Assembly: GCF_003469185.1 (NCBI RefSeq)
Contig: NZ_QSIL01000003.1
Span: 169,591-233,590 of the forward strand
Reading direction: 5' to 3'
Source: Collinsella sp. AM34-10
Lineage (GTDB): Bacteria; Actinomycetota; Coriobacteriia; Coriobacteriales; Coriobacteriaceae
Length of the DNA stretch: 64,000 nucleotides
The notes under the pieces are model-generated. The model searched no databases. It was not told the origin of the DNA and was given only the letters and a program-made list of their open reading frames with translations. Made by a program: the position numbers and the translations under genes. Below, in pieces: positions 8,599 to 17,965 of this stretch (position 1 is the first letter of the stretch; the number at the start of each line of letters is the position of its first letter).

Positions 8599-9681
8599 CT
8601 AGAGCGTGTGGCCGTAAGCGTCGGCAGCCTTGATGGCGGCGGCGAACTTTTCGTCGGTGAAGGGCTCGGGGTTGCCTTGCTTCCACTCGTTGGTGGCGTG
8701 CGCGTACTCGCACAGGGCGGGGATATCGGACTCGGAAAGCCCGACCTGCTCAAGCGTCACGGGCAGCCCCATCTCCTTGTTAAAGGCTGCGTAGCGCTCA
8801 AGGTTCTCGGTATCGCCCGTGTAGGCAAACAGCACCAGCACGCCCAGGCTCACGACCTCGCCATGCAGGTAGGTGCCCTCGCGCGGAATGCTGCAGGTGG
8901 CGTTGTAGAACGCATGCGCCACGCTCGAGTTGTAGTAGTAATCGTTTTGGTTGGTCAGGTTGGAGACATAGCCCGTGTTGACCACGATATCGAGCGCGAT
9001 CTGCTTGACGGCCTCGGTCGACAGGTTCTGGCGAACGTCCTCAAGACCCTGCACGCCATAGGTAAACAGCGGCTCGGAGCAGGTGTGTGCGAGCGCCAGG
9101 CCAAGACCAGCGGTGTGCTCCAGGTTGCCAGCGCTCGTGGCGTACTCGACCTCGGGCTGCTTGGACAGGGCATCGCCCACGCCGGCCCAGAAGTACTCCG
9201 CCGGAGCCTCGGCGATGATTTTGGGATTGATGAAGATGTGCGCGGGGCGGTTGGGGTACGAATAACCCTCGAGCGAGCCGTCGTCGTTGTAGACAACGGC
9301 AATGGCGGTCGCGGCCGAGCAGTTGGAGCAGATCGTCGGTACCGTAAAGACGATCTTCTTGAGCTCGATGGCCGCCGTCTTGACGGTGTCGAGCGCTTTG
9401 CCGCCGCCGCATGCGATGAGCACATCGGCCTCTCGGCAGGCGGGGGAGTTAACAAGCTTGGCGATATTGGCACGCGTGCTGTTGGTGCCGTAGACGCGTG
9501 TCTCCAGAATCTCGACGTCGGTGTCCTCCAGTGCCGCTTCGATACTGGGAAGCGCCGCGGCCAGTGCTCGTTTACCACCGATAATCGCGACCTTGGCCGC
9601 TCCGTACTCGGCCAGCGCGCCGGGCAGCTCGTCAAAGCAATCCTCGCCGACGGTGTAGTCACTCATTCCAATCGTGCGCAT
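8599..9681 (-). CDS. Iron-containing alcohol dehydrogenase family protein (glycerol-dehydrogenase-like)
   Basis: A 360-residue polyol or alcohol dehydrogenase of the iron/zinc-dependent family. NAD-binding motif: ACGGGKALDTVKTAA near residue 93. Metal-site region: GVGDALSKQPEVEY with a distal HAFYNATCSIPREGTYLHGEVVSLG that holds the conserved histidine. It resembles the GldA branch, but lacks enough landmarks to fix glycerol as the substrate. The minus-strand start at 9681 has AGAAGG upstream. It is divergent from the ileS T-box leader. Confidence 0.8.
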   Translation of the reverse strand: MRTIGMSDYTVGEDCFDELPGALAEYGAAKVAIIGGKRALAAALPSIEAALEDTDVEILETRVYGTNSTRANIAKLVNSPACREADVLIACGGGKALDTVKTAAIELKKIVFTVPTICSNCSAATAIAVVYNDDGSLEGYSYPNRPAHIFINPKIIAEAPAEYFWAGVGDALSKQPEVEYATSAGNLEHTAGLGLALAHTCSEPLFTYGVQGLEDVRQNLSTEAVKQIALDIVVNTGYVSNLTNQNDYYYNSSVAHAFYNATCSIPREGTYLHGEVVSLGVLVLFAYTGDTENLERYAAFNKEMGLPVTLEQVGLSESDIPALCEYAHATNEWKQGNPEPFTDEKFAAAIKAADAYGHTL

Positions 9682-9827
9682 AGCAGCCTTCTTTCGTTAG
9701 ATAAAGTGCTTTCAGGTATTTTGCTCCAAGAGAAGGCTCACTGCCGCGAGAAATTTCGAACGTATAAAACCAGTGTTGAGGGTTTTTCGCCGGCGCGGAA
9801 CGTGCTAGCATACTCCGCATAAGCGTT

Positions 9828-10126
9828 GATGGGGACGAGTAGTCGGCCGTCCGCATGCTACAGAGAGCGGGGAGCGCTGAGAACCCGTGCATGCGACCGA
9901 TGAAAATCACCCCGGAGCTGCGGTCCCAACGGGCGCGCCGCACAGGCACGTCTTAGTAGACATCGCCGAGATGGTCGTCGATACAGGCCAGCCGAGTAAC
10001 GGATGCGAGCGCGCTGTAACGCGGGCGAGGGCATCTAAGCTGGGTGGTTAAGCGAAGAGCTTTTGCGGGCACATGGCCCGTTTTGTGGCGCTTCGTCCCA
10101 GCTTGCAGGGACGGGCGCTTTTTTTG
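9828..10126 (+). ncRNA. T-box leader controlling ileS
   Basis: A tRNA-sensing transcription attenuator. Stem I hallmarks are present: AGAGAG (9862-9867) and GCTGAGAAC (9876-9884). The specifier loop GAAAATCACC carries ATC (9906-9908), an isoleucine codon matching the downstream gene. The T-box bulge region is GGGTGGTTAAGCG (10042-10054), with TGGT available to pair with the uncharged tRNA end. An intrinsic terminator follows: 10088-10099 pairs with 10108-10118 (CGTCCC/GGGACG core), then seven T (10119-10125). Uncharged tRNA-Ile should favour the antiterminator. Confidence 0.88.
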
Positions 10127-10168
10127 GTGCCCAATGGGCGTGCGCGCCCACGACATGAAAGGGGTACC

Positions 10169-12970
10169 GTGGCAAACGAGTACAAGCAGACGATGAATCT
10201 GCCCAAAACCGGATTTCCCATGCGTGCCGGTCTTTCCAAGTCCGAGCCCAAGCGACTCAAGGACTGGCAGGACAACAAGGTCTACGAGCAGGTTCTGAAG
10301 AAGAATGAGGGTCACAAGAAGTTCGTGCTGCACGACGGTCCTCCGTACGCCAACGGCCCGATCCACATCGGCCATGCGATGAACAAGATTTCCAAGGACA
10401 TGATCAACCGTTACTGGATGATGCAGGGCTATGAGGTTCCCTATGTCCCCGGTTGGGACTGCCACGGTCAGCCGATTGAGCACAAGGTCGAGGAGAAGCT
10501 CGGCACCGAGAAGTTCAACCAGACCTCCACGGCTAAGATCCGTGAGCTCTGCAACAAGTTCGCTGTCGAGAACATCGAGCTGCAGAAGGCCGGCTTCCGT
10601 CGTCTGGGTGTGCTCGGCGACTGGGACAATCCCTACCTGACGCTCTATCACCAGCACGATGCCGCCGACATCGAGGTCTTTAAGGCCATGTTCGATAAGG
10701 GTATGATCTATCGCGGCCACAAGCCGGTTCACTGGTGCAAGCACTGCCACACCGCGCTGGCCGAGGCCGAGATTGAGTACTCCGACGAGACGAGCCCGTC
10801 CATCTTCGTGCGCTTTGAGATGACTTCCAAGCCCGCCGGCCTCGAGGACTTCGACGGCCCGGTCGACTTCATTATCTGGACGACCACGCCGTGGACCATC
10901 CCCTCCGACCAGGCCGTTTCCCTTAAGCCCGGCGCCGCCTATGTCGCCGTTGAGCACGAGGGCCGTGCCGAGGTCATGCTCGAGGACCTGGCTCCCAAGT
11001 GCTGCGAGGAGTTTGGCTGGGAGTACACCCCGGTTATGGTCGACGGCAAGCCCTATGTGGTTCCCGCCGAGACCTTCCACCACATCCACTACAAGCAGCC
11101 GATCTTTGACGGTGTCGAGGGCGTGGCGCTGCTGGCCGATTACGTCGGTGTCGATGACGGTACCGGTATCGTCCACAACTCGCCCGGTCACGGCGTCGAC
11201 GACTACTTTGCCTGCCTCAAGGAGGGCATCACCGACATCTGCATGCCGGTCGATGACGACGGCAAGTTCTACACCGGCGAGGAGTTTGGTACCGGTGGCC
11301 CCTTCAGCGGTATGGATACCGATGAAGCCAACCCGCATATCATCGAGTTCCTGCGCGAGCGCGGCACCCTGGTCCTCGAGAAGAAGATCACGCACAGCTA
11401 TCCGCACTGTTGGCGCTGCAAGCACCCGGTACTCTTCCGTGCTACCGACCAGTGGTTTGTCTCGATGGACAAGACCGGCTTGCGCGAGCAGGCTGGCAAG
11501 GAGGTCCGCGAGAACGTCAAGTGGTATCCGGCGCATGCCGCCAACCGCATTGGTGCCATGGTCGAGCAGCGTCCCGACTGGTGCATCAGCCGTCAGCGCA
11601 ACTGGGGCGTGCCTATCCCCAGCTACACCTGCGCCGACTGCGGCGAGAAGGTCATGAACGACGCCACGCTCGACGCCGTCATCAAGCTCTTCCACGATAA
11701 GGGCTCCGACGCCTGGTTCACCGACGCTCCCGAGAGCTACCTGGGCGAGGCCTGCGTCTGCCCCAAGTGCGGCGGCCATCACCTCAAGGCCGATAAGGAC
11801 ATCCTCGACGTGTGGTGGGATTCCGGCGTTTCCTGGAAGGCCGTCTGCGAGTACCGTCCCGAGCTGGAGTATCCGGCGGATGTGTACCTCGAGGGCTCCG
11901 ACCAGCACCGCGGTTGGTTCCAGAGCTCGCTGCTTACCTCGGTGGGCGCCAACGGCCACGCTCCGTACAAGGCGGTCGTCTCGCAGGGCTTCACCCTCGA
12001 CGGCCAGGGCCGTAAGATGTCCAAGTCGCTTGGCAACGTCATCGACCCCAATAAGGTCTGTGACGAGATGGGCGCCGACATCATCCGCCTGTGGGTCGCC
12101 TCGGTCGACACCAGCTCCGACGTTTCCATCGACCACGAGATTCTCGCTCGTACGTCCGATGCCTACCGTCGTTTCCGCAACACGCTGCGCTTCCTGCTCT
12201 CCGAGCTCGAGGGCCAGTTTGAGCCCGAGACCGACGGCGTCGCTTTTGCCGACCTGCTGCCGCTCGACAAGCTCATGGTTGCCCGTCTGACCCAGGTCCA
12301 GGCCGAGGTCGACGATGCTTACTCTTGCTACGAGTTCCCGCGCGCTTACCGTGCGCTTTACGACTTCGTGGTTACCGAGCTTTCCAACGTGTACCTCGAC
12401 GCCCTGAAGGACCGTCTGTACTGTGAGAAGCCCGGCTCGCTCGAGCGTCGCAGCGCCCAGACCGTGCTCGCCGAGCTCTTCTCGATGCTCATGCGCGACC
12501 TGCAGCCGATCTTGTCCTATACGGTCGACGAGGCCATGGCCTATGCGCCCGCCGGCTGCGTCGATCACCAGAAGTACGCCGCGCTGCTCGATTGGTACAA
12601 GTCGCCCATCACGGTCGACGAGGCCAACGAGTTTGAGGGCGTGCTCGAGGCTTCGCTCGAGCTCCGTAGCGTCGTGACCAAGGCCCTTGAGGATGCCCGC
12701 TCCGCCGGCACCTTCACCAAGAGCCAGCAGGTCCGCGTCAAGGCGGTCGTTCCTGCCGAAATGTATGCGCTGCTGACCGGCGACAAGGCCGTCGACCTGG
12801 CCGAGTTCTACATCGTCTCCGATGTTGAGCTTACCCAGGGCGAGGAGCTTTCTGTTGCCATCGATGCAGCCGAGGGCGAGTGCTGCGACCGTTGCTGGAA
12901 CTACCGCACCACCGTCGGCGAGTACAACGGCCACGCTCACATTTGCAAGCGCTGCGCGAATGCCCTTTAA
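10169..12970 (+). CDS. ileS: Isoleucyl-tRNA synthetase
   Basis: Class I synthetase that charges tRNA-Ile and edits mis-activated valine. It has 933 residues. The HIGH signature is GPIHIGHAMNKISKD, the KMSKS loop is GRKMSKSLGN, and the C-terminal zinc finger is CCDRCWNYRTT with HICKRC at the end, as in the bacterial type without the long eukaryotic-like extension. The GTG start at 10169 follows GAAAGGGG (10157-10164). A start at 10073 is in frame but lies within the T-box terminator, so it is rejected. Expression is governed by the T-box. Confidence 0.96.
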   Translation: MANEYKQTMNLPKTGFPMRAGLSKSEPKRLKDWQDNKVYEQVLKKNEGHKKFVLHDGPPYANGPIHIGHAMNKISKDMINRYWMMQGYEVPYVPGWDCHGQPIEHKVEEKLGTEKFNQTSTAKIRELCNKFAVENIELQKAGFRRLGVLGDWDNPYLTLYHQHDAADIEVFKAMFDKGMIYRGHKPVHWCKHCHTALAEAEIEYSDETSPSIFVRFEMTSKPAGLEDFDGPVDFIIWTTTPWTIPSDQAVSLKPGAAYVAVEHEGRAEVMLEDLAPKCCEEFGWEYTPVMVDGKPYVVPAETFHHIHYKQPIFDGVEGVALLADYVGVDDGTGIVHNSPGHGVDDYFACLKEGITDICMPVDDDGKFYTGEEFGTGGPFSGMDTDEANPHIIEFLRERGTLVLEKKITHSYPHCWRCKHPVLFRATDQWFVSMDKTGLREQAGKEVRENVKWYPAHAANRIGAMVEQRPDWCISRQRNWGVPIPSYTCADCGEKVMNDATLDAVIKLFHDKGSDAWFTDAPESYLGEACVCPKCGGHHLKADKDILDVWWDSGVSWKAVCEYRPELEYPADVYLEGSDQHRGWFQSSLLTSVGANGHAPYKAVVSQGFTLDGQGRKMSKSLGNVIDPNKVCDEMGADIIRLWVASVDTSSDVSIDHEILARTSDAYRRFRNTLRFLLSELEGQFEPETDGVAFADLLPLDKLMVARLTQVQAEVDDAYSCYEFPRAYRALYDFVVTELSNVYLDALKDRLYCEKPGSLERRSAQTVLAELFSMLMRDLQPILSYTVDEAMAYAPAGCVDHQKYAALLDWYKSPITVDEANEFEGVLEASLELRSVVTKALEDARSAGTFTKSQQVRVKAVVPAEMYALLTGDKAVDLAEFYIVSDVELTQGEELSVAIDAAEGECCDRCWNYRTTVGEYNGHAHICKRCANAL

Positions 12971-13040
12971 GGCACGGTAACTCGGCATTTTAGTTATAGG
13001 GAGAATTTAGGCGCCTTCGGCCCATTTGCTCCGCTGAAGA

Positions 13041-13078
13041 AAAGCGACATTCCGTTATCCGGAATGCCGCTTTCTTTT
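13041..13078 (+). terminator. Intrinsic terminator after ileS
   Basis: Stem 13041-13054 with 13060-13073 (ATTCCG/CGGAAT core, AAAGCG/CGCTTT base), one mismatch, followed by TTTCTTTTA. Confidence 0.8.
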
Positions 13079-13190
13079 ATGCTGGTTATTTATCTGACGT
13101 TAGCGAATGTGTCGTGCGCTCTGCGTGTGGCAATATAAGATGGTTATCTGCGTTAAATGGAATTTGATTATCTGAGGGTAGGGGATTTCT

Positions 13191-13790
13191 TTGGGTCGTG
13201 GTGCGGATATGACGCCGCCTTTGCGTTGGCGGTTGGGTGTTGCTGGTGGGGTGGCGCTGGTTGTGCTGCTTGTTGACCAGCTTACTAAGCTCGCGGTTCG
13301 TGCCGTGGGCGACGCCTTGCATGTGACCGTCATTCCCGGTGTTATCGACTTTATGTTTGTCCGCAATATCGGTGCTGCCTTTAGCATGGGCGAGGGGCAT
13401 GGCATCGCGTTTGCCGTGCTGGCGTTGGCGGTCATTATCGCTATTGCCGTGTACCTCGTTCGTGCACCTCAGCTCGCCCATCTTGAGGTTGTGGGCATGG
13501 CGATGGTTGCGGGCGGTGCTATCGGCAACGCTATCGATCGTTTGGCCTTTGGCTTCGTGACCGATTTTATTGCCACCACCTTCATCGACTTCCCCGTCTT
13601 CAATGTGGCCGATATCGGCATTACGGTCGGTGTGGTGCTGGCGCTCTTCGGTTACATGTTCTTGAGCCCCGCGGCTCGTGAGGTCGATGCGACCGCCGAG
13701 CTTAACGCCCGTGACGAGGCCCGCGCCAAGCGCAAGGCTAAACAACGTGGGGAGCGTGCCCGCAAGATTCGCGAAAGGACTGAGCGCTAA
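13191..13790 (+). CDS. lspA: Lipoprotein signal peptidase (signal peptidase II)
   Basis: Cleaves the signal peptide of lipoproteins in the membrane. 199 residues, four predicted membrane helices. Family motifs are DQLTKLAVR, VRNIGAAFSMG, GGAIGNAIDRL and FPVFNVADIGI; the catalytic aspartates are those in GNAIDR and NVADIG. The C-terminus has an extra basic tail (KRKAKQRGERARKIRERTER) reaching into the cytoplasm. The TTG at 13191, preceded by AGGGG, is the likely start; the next ATG (13209) has no ribosome site. It overlaps the next gene in TAATG. Confidence 0.9.
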   Translation: MGRGADMTPPLRWRLGVAGGVALVVLLVDQLTKLAVRAVGDALHVTVIPGVIDFMFVRNIGAAFSMGEGHGIAFAVLALAVIIAIAVYLVRAPQLAHLEVVGMAMVAGGAIGNAIDRLAFGFVTDFIATTFIDFPVFNVADIGITVGVVLALFGYMFLSPAAREVDATAELNARDEARAKRKAKQRGERARKIRERTER

Positions 13791-14803
13791 TGGCCGACAT
13801 CCATATCCTTGTTGCCGACGATGCCGCTGGTCAGCGTCTTGACGCCTATCTGGGCGCCAATGACGGCTGCCCTACGCGCTCTGCCTGCGCACATCTGATT
13901 GAGGGTGGGGCCGTAGTGGTCAATGGCGAGACCTGCCTGTCCAAAAAGTACGCCGTGCGAGCCGGTGACCGTATTTCGGTTGATTTGCCCGAGCCGCACG
14001 ATCCCACCGACGTGATTCCCGAGGCCATCCCGCTCGACATTCGCTATGAGGACGACTACCTCATCGTGCTCTCCAAGCAGCGCGGCCTGGTGTGCCATCC
14101 TGCTCACGGCCACGAGAGCGGTACGCTTGCGAACGCCCTGGTCTACCACTGCGGCATCGACCATCTGGGCACCGTGCAGGGCGAGGACCGCCCCGGTATC
14201 GTACATCGTTTGGATCGCGATACCTCGGGTCTTATGCTTGCGGCAAAGGACGACGACACCCAGCGCGCGCTCCAAAATCTTATCCGTACGCGCACGCTCG
14301 ACCGCCGCTACATTACGCTCGTTCACGGTCATATCGCCATGGATGAGGGCACCGTTAACACCGGCATTGCCCGTTCTACACGTGACCGTGTCAAGATGGC
14401 GGTTTCCGATGATCCTTTTGCGCGCCAGGCCATCACGACCTTTAAGGTCCTTGAGCGCTTTGATTCCACGCGCTTTGATGACGGCTACACACTCGTTGAG
14501 TGTCACCTGTTTACCGGTCGCACGCATCAGATTCGCGTGCACATGCGCCATATCAACCACGCCTGCGTGGGCGATCCGCTCTACGGTAAGTGCGATGCGC
14601 GTGCCGATCAGGGTCTGACCAGGCAATTCCTCCATTCCTGGCGCGTGGCGTTCGATCATCCCGTGACGGGAGAGCGCATTGAGTGCCGCGACGAGCTGCC
14701 GTGGGATCTCGCCGCCGTCCTCGACGACTTAGCCCCGCGTTCGCTTGGTCGCACTGCTGCCGGCGACGAAATCGTACCGCAGCTCGGCCTGCTCGAAGCC
14801 TAG
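13790..14803 (+). CDS. RluA/RluD-family pseudouridine synthase
   Basis: Converts specific uridines of 23S rRNA to pseudouridine. 337 residues: an N-terminal S4 RNA-binding domain (about 15-75) and a catalytic domain with HRLDRDTSGLMLAAK, whose Asp in RLDRDTSG is the nucleophile. RTHQIRVHMRHI and GDPLYG are also family motifs. The start overlaps the lspA stop by one base, a common lspA-rluD pairing in Gram-positive bacteria. RluD is the closest family name but the target site is not determined by sequence. Confidence 0.9.
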   Translation: MADIHILVADDAAGQRLDAYLGANDGCPTRSACAHLIEGGAVVVNGETCLSKKYAVRAGDRISVDLPEPHDPTDVIPEAIPLDIRYEDDYLIVLSKQRGLVCHPAHGHESGTLANALVYHCGIDHLGTVQGEDRPGIVHRLDRDTSGLMLAAKDDDTQRALQNLIRTRTLDRRYITLVHGHIAMDEGTVNTGIARSTRDRVKMAVSDDPFARQAITTFKVLERFDSTRFDDGYTLVECHLFTGRTHQIRVHMRHINHACVGDPLYGKCDARADQGLTRQFLHSWRVAFDHPVTGERIECRDELPWDLAAVLDDLAPRSLGRTAAGDEIVPQLGLLEA

Positions 14804-14885
14804 CCAGTATTAGGTGGTTTCTTGAACTCGGTAAGCCTGCGGTAAGATATACGGTTGTTTACGTAACACGTTCCTGGGAGCCTGC

Positions 14886-16181
14886 ATGCTCGCCTTTTTA
14901 CAAACCAACACACCCATCGTGATCTTCAACCAGATCGTCGTCACGCTGCTCACGGTCTGCTTCTTGTACCAGGTGGTCTTCTTTGTCATCGGTGCTCTCC
15001 GCGGCGAGGTCGCGCCTCCCAAGGCCAAAAAACTCCACCGGTATGCCTTCTTTATCGCGGCGCATAACGAGGAGGCCGTGATCGCCAACCTCGTTCGCTC
15101 CATTAAGGACCAGGATTATCCGTCCGAGCTCATCGAGGTCTTCGTGGTCGCCGATGCCTGCACCGATAACACCGCGCAGCTCGCGCGCGAGGCGGGCGCC
15201 ATTGTGTACGAGCGCAATGACCTGGCCCGTAAAGGCAAGAGTTGGGTCATGGACTTTGGTTTCGACCGTATCCTTAACGAGTATCCCGACACCTTTGAAG
15301 GTTACTTTATCTTCGATGCCGATAATGTTATCGCCCGCGATTATGTGTCCAAGATGAATGATGCCTTTGACCAGGGCTTCCATGTGGTCACGAGCTATCG
15401 TAACTCCAAGAACTTCGGAAGCTCGTGGATCTCGGCAGCGAATGCCACTTGGTATCTGCGCGAGGCGCGTTTCCTCAACAACGCGCGCAACATCTGCAAG
15501 ACGTCCTGCGCCGTATCGGGTTCGGGCTACCTTATCTCGGCTAGCGTTATTGAGGGCATGCACGGCTGGCAGTTCCATACGCTGACCGAGGATATTCAGT
15601 TCACCACGTTCTGCGCTATTCACGGCATTCGTATTGGCTATGCGCCGGCGGAGTTCTTTGACGAGCAGCCCGTGACGTTTAAGGCGTCCTGGAAGCAGCG
15701 TATGCGTTGGACCAAGGGCTTCTACCAGGTCTTCTTTACCTACGGTAAGCATCTGGTCAAGTCAACCTTCCGCTATCATCGCTTCGCTGCCTACGACATG
15801 TTCATGACAATCGCACCGGGTATGCTGCTATCGCTGATTTCGATGCTTGCCAATGCGACGTTCCTCATTGTTGGCGGTCTTTCCCACGGCTTCTTAGCTA
15901 CCGAGGTCGAGATGCAGGCGTGTGCCGCTTCGCTCATCATGACCTTCGTCATGATGTATCAGACCTTCTTTATCCTGGCGCTGCTCACGACTATCTTCGA
16001 GTACAAGCACATCCATTGCGCGCAAAAGTGGCGCCTGGTGACCAACCTGTTTACCTTCCCGATCTTTATGTTCAGCTATATCCCCATTACGGTGGCTGCG
16101 TTGTTCCTGAAGGTCGACTGGGTCCCGACGCAGCATGCCGTCAGCGTTACCCTCGACGAGGTCATGCAGGGCGCTAAATAA
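14886..16181 (+). CDS. Membrane-bound family 2 glycosyltransferase
   Basis: A processive-type glycosyltransferase of 431 residues that probably builds an exported or surface glycan. One N-terminal membrane helix (about 14-36) is followed by a GT-A domain. Asp residues are in VADACTDN and FDADN, and the acceptor-site motif is QRMRW in KQRMRWTKGF. Three or four membrane helices close the protein. Sugar and acceptor cannot be told. GGGAG lies just upstream of the ATG. No glycan cluster surrounds it. Confidence 0.85.
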   Translation: MLAFLQTNTPIVIFNQIVVTLLTVCFLYQVVFFVIGALRGEVAPPKAKKLHRYAFFIAAHNEEAVIANLVRSIKDQDYPSELIEVFVVADACTDNTAQLAREAGAIVYERNDLARKGKSWVMDFGFDRILNEYPDTFEGYFIFDADNVIARDYVSKMNDAFDQGFHVVTSYRNSKNFGSSWISAANATWYLREARFLNNARNICKTSCAVSGSGYLISASVIEGMHGWQFHTLTEDIQFTTFCAIHGIRIGYAPAEFFDEQPVTFKASWKQRMRWTKGFYQVFFTYGKHLVKSTFRYHRFAAYDMFMTIAPGMLLSLISMLANATFLIVGGLSHGFLATEVEMQACAASLIMTFVMMYQTFFILALLTTIFEYKHIHCAQKWRLVTNLFTFPIFMFSYIPITVAALFLKVDWVPTQHAVSVTLDEVMQGAK

Positions 16182-16187
16182 CCACCA

Positions 16188-16232
16188 CCAAAACCACCAC
16201 AAAGGGGACAGGTACCTTTGTGGTGGTTTTTT
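16188..16232 (+). terminator. Repeated terminator-like palindrome, copy 2 (CCACCACAAAGGGGACAGG type)
   Basis: AAAACCACCACAAAGG (16190-16205), loop GGACAGGTA, CCTTTGTGGTGGTTTT (16215-16230) and further T, beginning 7 bases after the glycosyltransferase stop. It is almost identical to 8542-8591 read on the minus strand. A perfect 16-bp stem plus a T-run makes it a credible terminator. Confidence 0.85.
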
Positions 16233-16260
16233 ACTTTTGAGCAGCTGTCCCGGGAGGTGC

Positions 16261-16686
16261 ATGATGTTCTACATCCCATTTTGGATCTGCGCTTTTGCCG
16301 GCGCGGTGATTGATGCCCGTGAGCGGCGGTTTCCCAATGAGCTTGCCGGCGTGTGTGCGGTGGCGGCGCTTGCAGGCGTTTGGCTCGACAGAGGTGTTAA
16401 CACGGCGCTTGACCACGCCGGTCTTGCGGTCATCGTCTACCTTGCCCTTGTGCTCACTGAGTCGCTCTGGCGTCGTGTTCGCCAAGCCCCCGGCATCGGC
16501 ATGGGGGATGCCAAGGCGCTTTTCGCGCTTTGCACGCTCGACCCTCTGGGCGGCATTGTGGCATTTGCCGTCGCGCTCCTGGTCCTGGCCCTCTCCTGCC
16601 TCTTCACAAAATCGCGCTCCCTGCCATTGCTCCCGTTTTTGGTGCCGATATTTGCCATAATCGAGGTCGTGGGCTGCACATTGTAA
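16261..16686 (+). CDS. Small prepilin-peptidase-like (A24 family) membrane protein
   Basis: A 141-residue hydrophobic protein with about four or five membrane helices. It has both aspartate motifs of the A24 aspartic peptidases: GAVIDARERRFPNELAG near the N-terminus and GIGMGDAKALFAL (the GxGD motif) near residue 80. It lacks the N-terminal methyltransferase domain of full TFPP enzymes, as in CpaA/TadV-type small peptidases. No pilin genes lie nearby, so its substrate is unknown. GGGAGG lies just upstream of the tandem ATGs at 16261/16264. Confidence 0.75.
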   Translation: MMFYIPFWICAFAGAVIDARERRFPNELAGVCAVAALAGVWLDRGVNTALDHAGLAVIVYLALVLTESLWRRVRQAPGIGMGDAKALFALCTLDPLGGIVAFAVALLVLALSCLFTKSRSLPLLPFLVPIFAIIEVVGCTL

Positions 16687-16717
16687 CCGATTGCGCATCC
16701 TTTTTAAGGAGCATGCC

Positions 16718-17965
16718 ATGGCAACTAATCAAGAAACGGCCGTCATTAAGGCGCGCATGGACCGCATTCCCGCGGCGTTGTCGCCCGAGCTGGTTGAGCG
16801 CATCGCCGCCGACCGCGCCTCGGGTGTCGTTAATCCTTATCGATGCGGTGATGACCAGGTCATTCGTCGTATAGATCGCGCTGCCGACAAAGGCACGCTT
16901 ATGCGTCCGGCGTTTATGCGCGATACCGAAAAGATTCTTCATCTTCCGGCGTACACGCGTTATGCAGGCAAAACGCAGGTCTTTAGCTTCCGTAGCAATG
17001 ATGACCTGTCGCGTCGCGGCCTGCACGTGCAGCTTGTCTCGCGCATTGCGCGCGATATCGGTCACGCCCTGGGGCTCAACGGCGATCTGATTGAGGCGAT
17101 TGGCCTGGGCCACGACTTGGGACACACGCCTTTTGGCCATGCGGGCGAGCGCTTTCTCAACGATATCTATCACGAGCGTACCGGCCGCTACTTTTTCCAT
17201 AACGTGCAGTCGGTCCGCGTGCTCGACGCGCTGTATGGCCGCAACGTATCGCTCCAGACACTCGATGGCGTACTGTGCCATAACGGCGAGTACGAGCAAC
17301 GTGTATTTGAGCTGTCACACATGGCGACCTTTGACCAGTTCGATCAGACGGTCGAGGACTGTATCGCCACGGGTTATAGCGCGATTGAGCACCTGCGTCC
17401 CATGACGCTCGAGGGTTGCGTGGTGCGTATCTCGGATATCCTTGCCTACGTTGGGCGCGATCGCCAAGACGCCATTGCGGCGGGCCTGCTGTCACCCGAC
17501 GCCTTTGACGATGGCCTGGGCGGGGCTTACAACAGCTGGATCCTCACGCACGCTTCCATCGATATCGTTGAGCATAGCTACGGCAAACCGCGTATCGAGA
17601 TGAGCGAGGACCTGTTTGAGGAGATCCGCCGGGCGAAGCGCGAGAACTACGAGAAGATCTACAGCAAGGGCGGTATCGAGGGCGATTCCGAGGCGGAGCT
17701 GCGCGAGGCGTTCGAAAAGCTCTACGACTGCTGCCTGCAGGATCTAAATAAAGGCGACGAGTCCTCTTACATCTTTAAGCATCATATTTCGCGCATTGAG
17801 CAGCAGCTTTCCTACTACGATCGCATCTATGCCTGGCAGGACGACAAGGATCAAGCGGTGGTGGATTACATCGCGAGCATGACGGACGGCTATTTCTGCG
17901 AGCTGACGAGCAAGCAGTTCCCGGGCTTGAAGTTTCCACACCGTACCTATATTAACGAACGGTAG
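16718..17965 (+). CDS. HD-domain dNTP triphosphohydrolase (dGTPase-like)
   Basis: Hydrolyses deoxynucleoside triphosphates to nucleoside and triphosphate. 415 residues. The HD metal motif is LGHDLGHTPFGHAGE (about 133-147), with the first His in SRIARDIGHALGL and a downstream Asp in the SDILAYVGRDRQDA helix. It belongs to the dGTPase / deoxynucleotide hydrolase branch rather than RelA-type HD proteins. AAGGAG is 8 bases before the ATG at 16718. The SOS-like palindrome of the next gene overlaps its final codons. Confidence 0.85.
   Translation: MATNQETAVIKARMDRIPAALSPELVERIAADRASGVVNPYRCGDDQVIRRIDRAADKGTLMRPAFMRDTEKILHLPAYTRYAGKTQVFSFRSNDDLSRRGLHVQLVSRIARDIGHALGLNGDLIEAIGLGHDLGHTPFGHAGERFLNDIYHERTGRYFFHNVQSVRVLDALYGRNVSLQTLDGVLCHNGEYEQRVFELSHMATFDQFDQTVEDCIATGYSAIEHLRPMTLEGCVVRISDILAYVGRDRQDAIAAGLLSPDAFDDGLGGAYNSWILTHASIDIVEHSYGKPRIEMSEDLFEEIRRAKRENYEKIYSKGGIEGDSEAELREAFEKLYDCCLQDLNKGDESSYIFKHHISRIEQQLSYYDRIYAWQDDKDQAVVDYIASMTDGYFCELTSKQFPGLKFPHRTYINER

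Noticed and set aside
9953..12988. 1011-codon open frame on the minus strand
   Set aside because: Shadow of ileS, repetitive Val/Gly/Leu/Asp composition, also overlaps the T-box leader.
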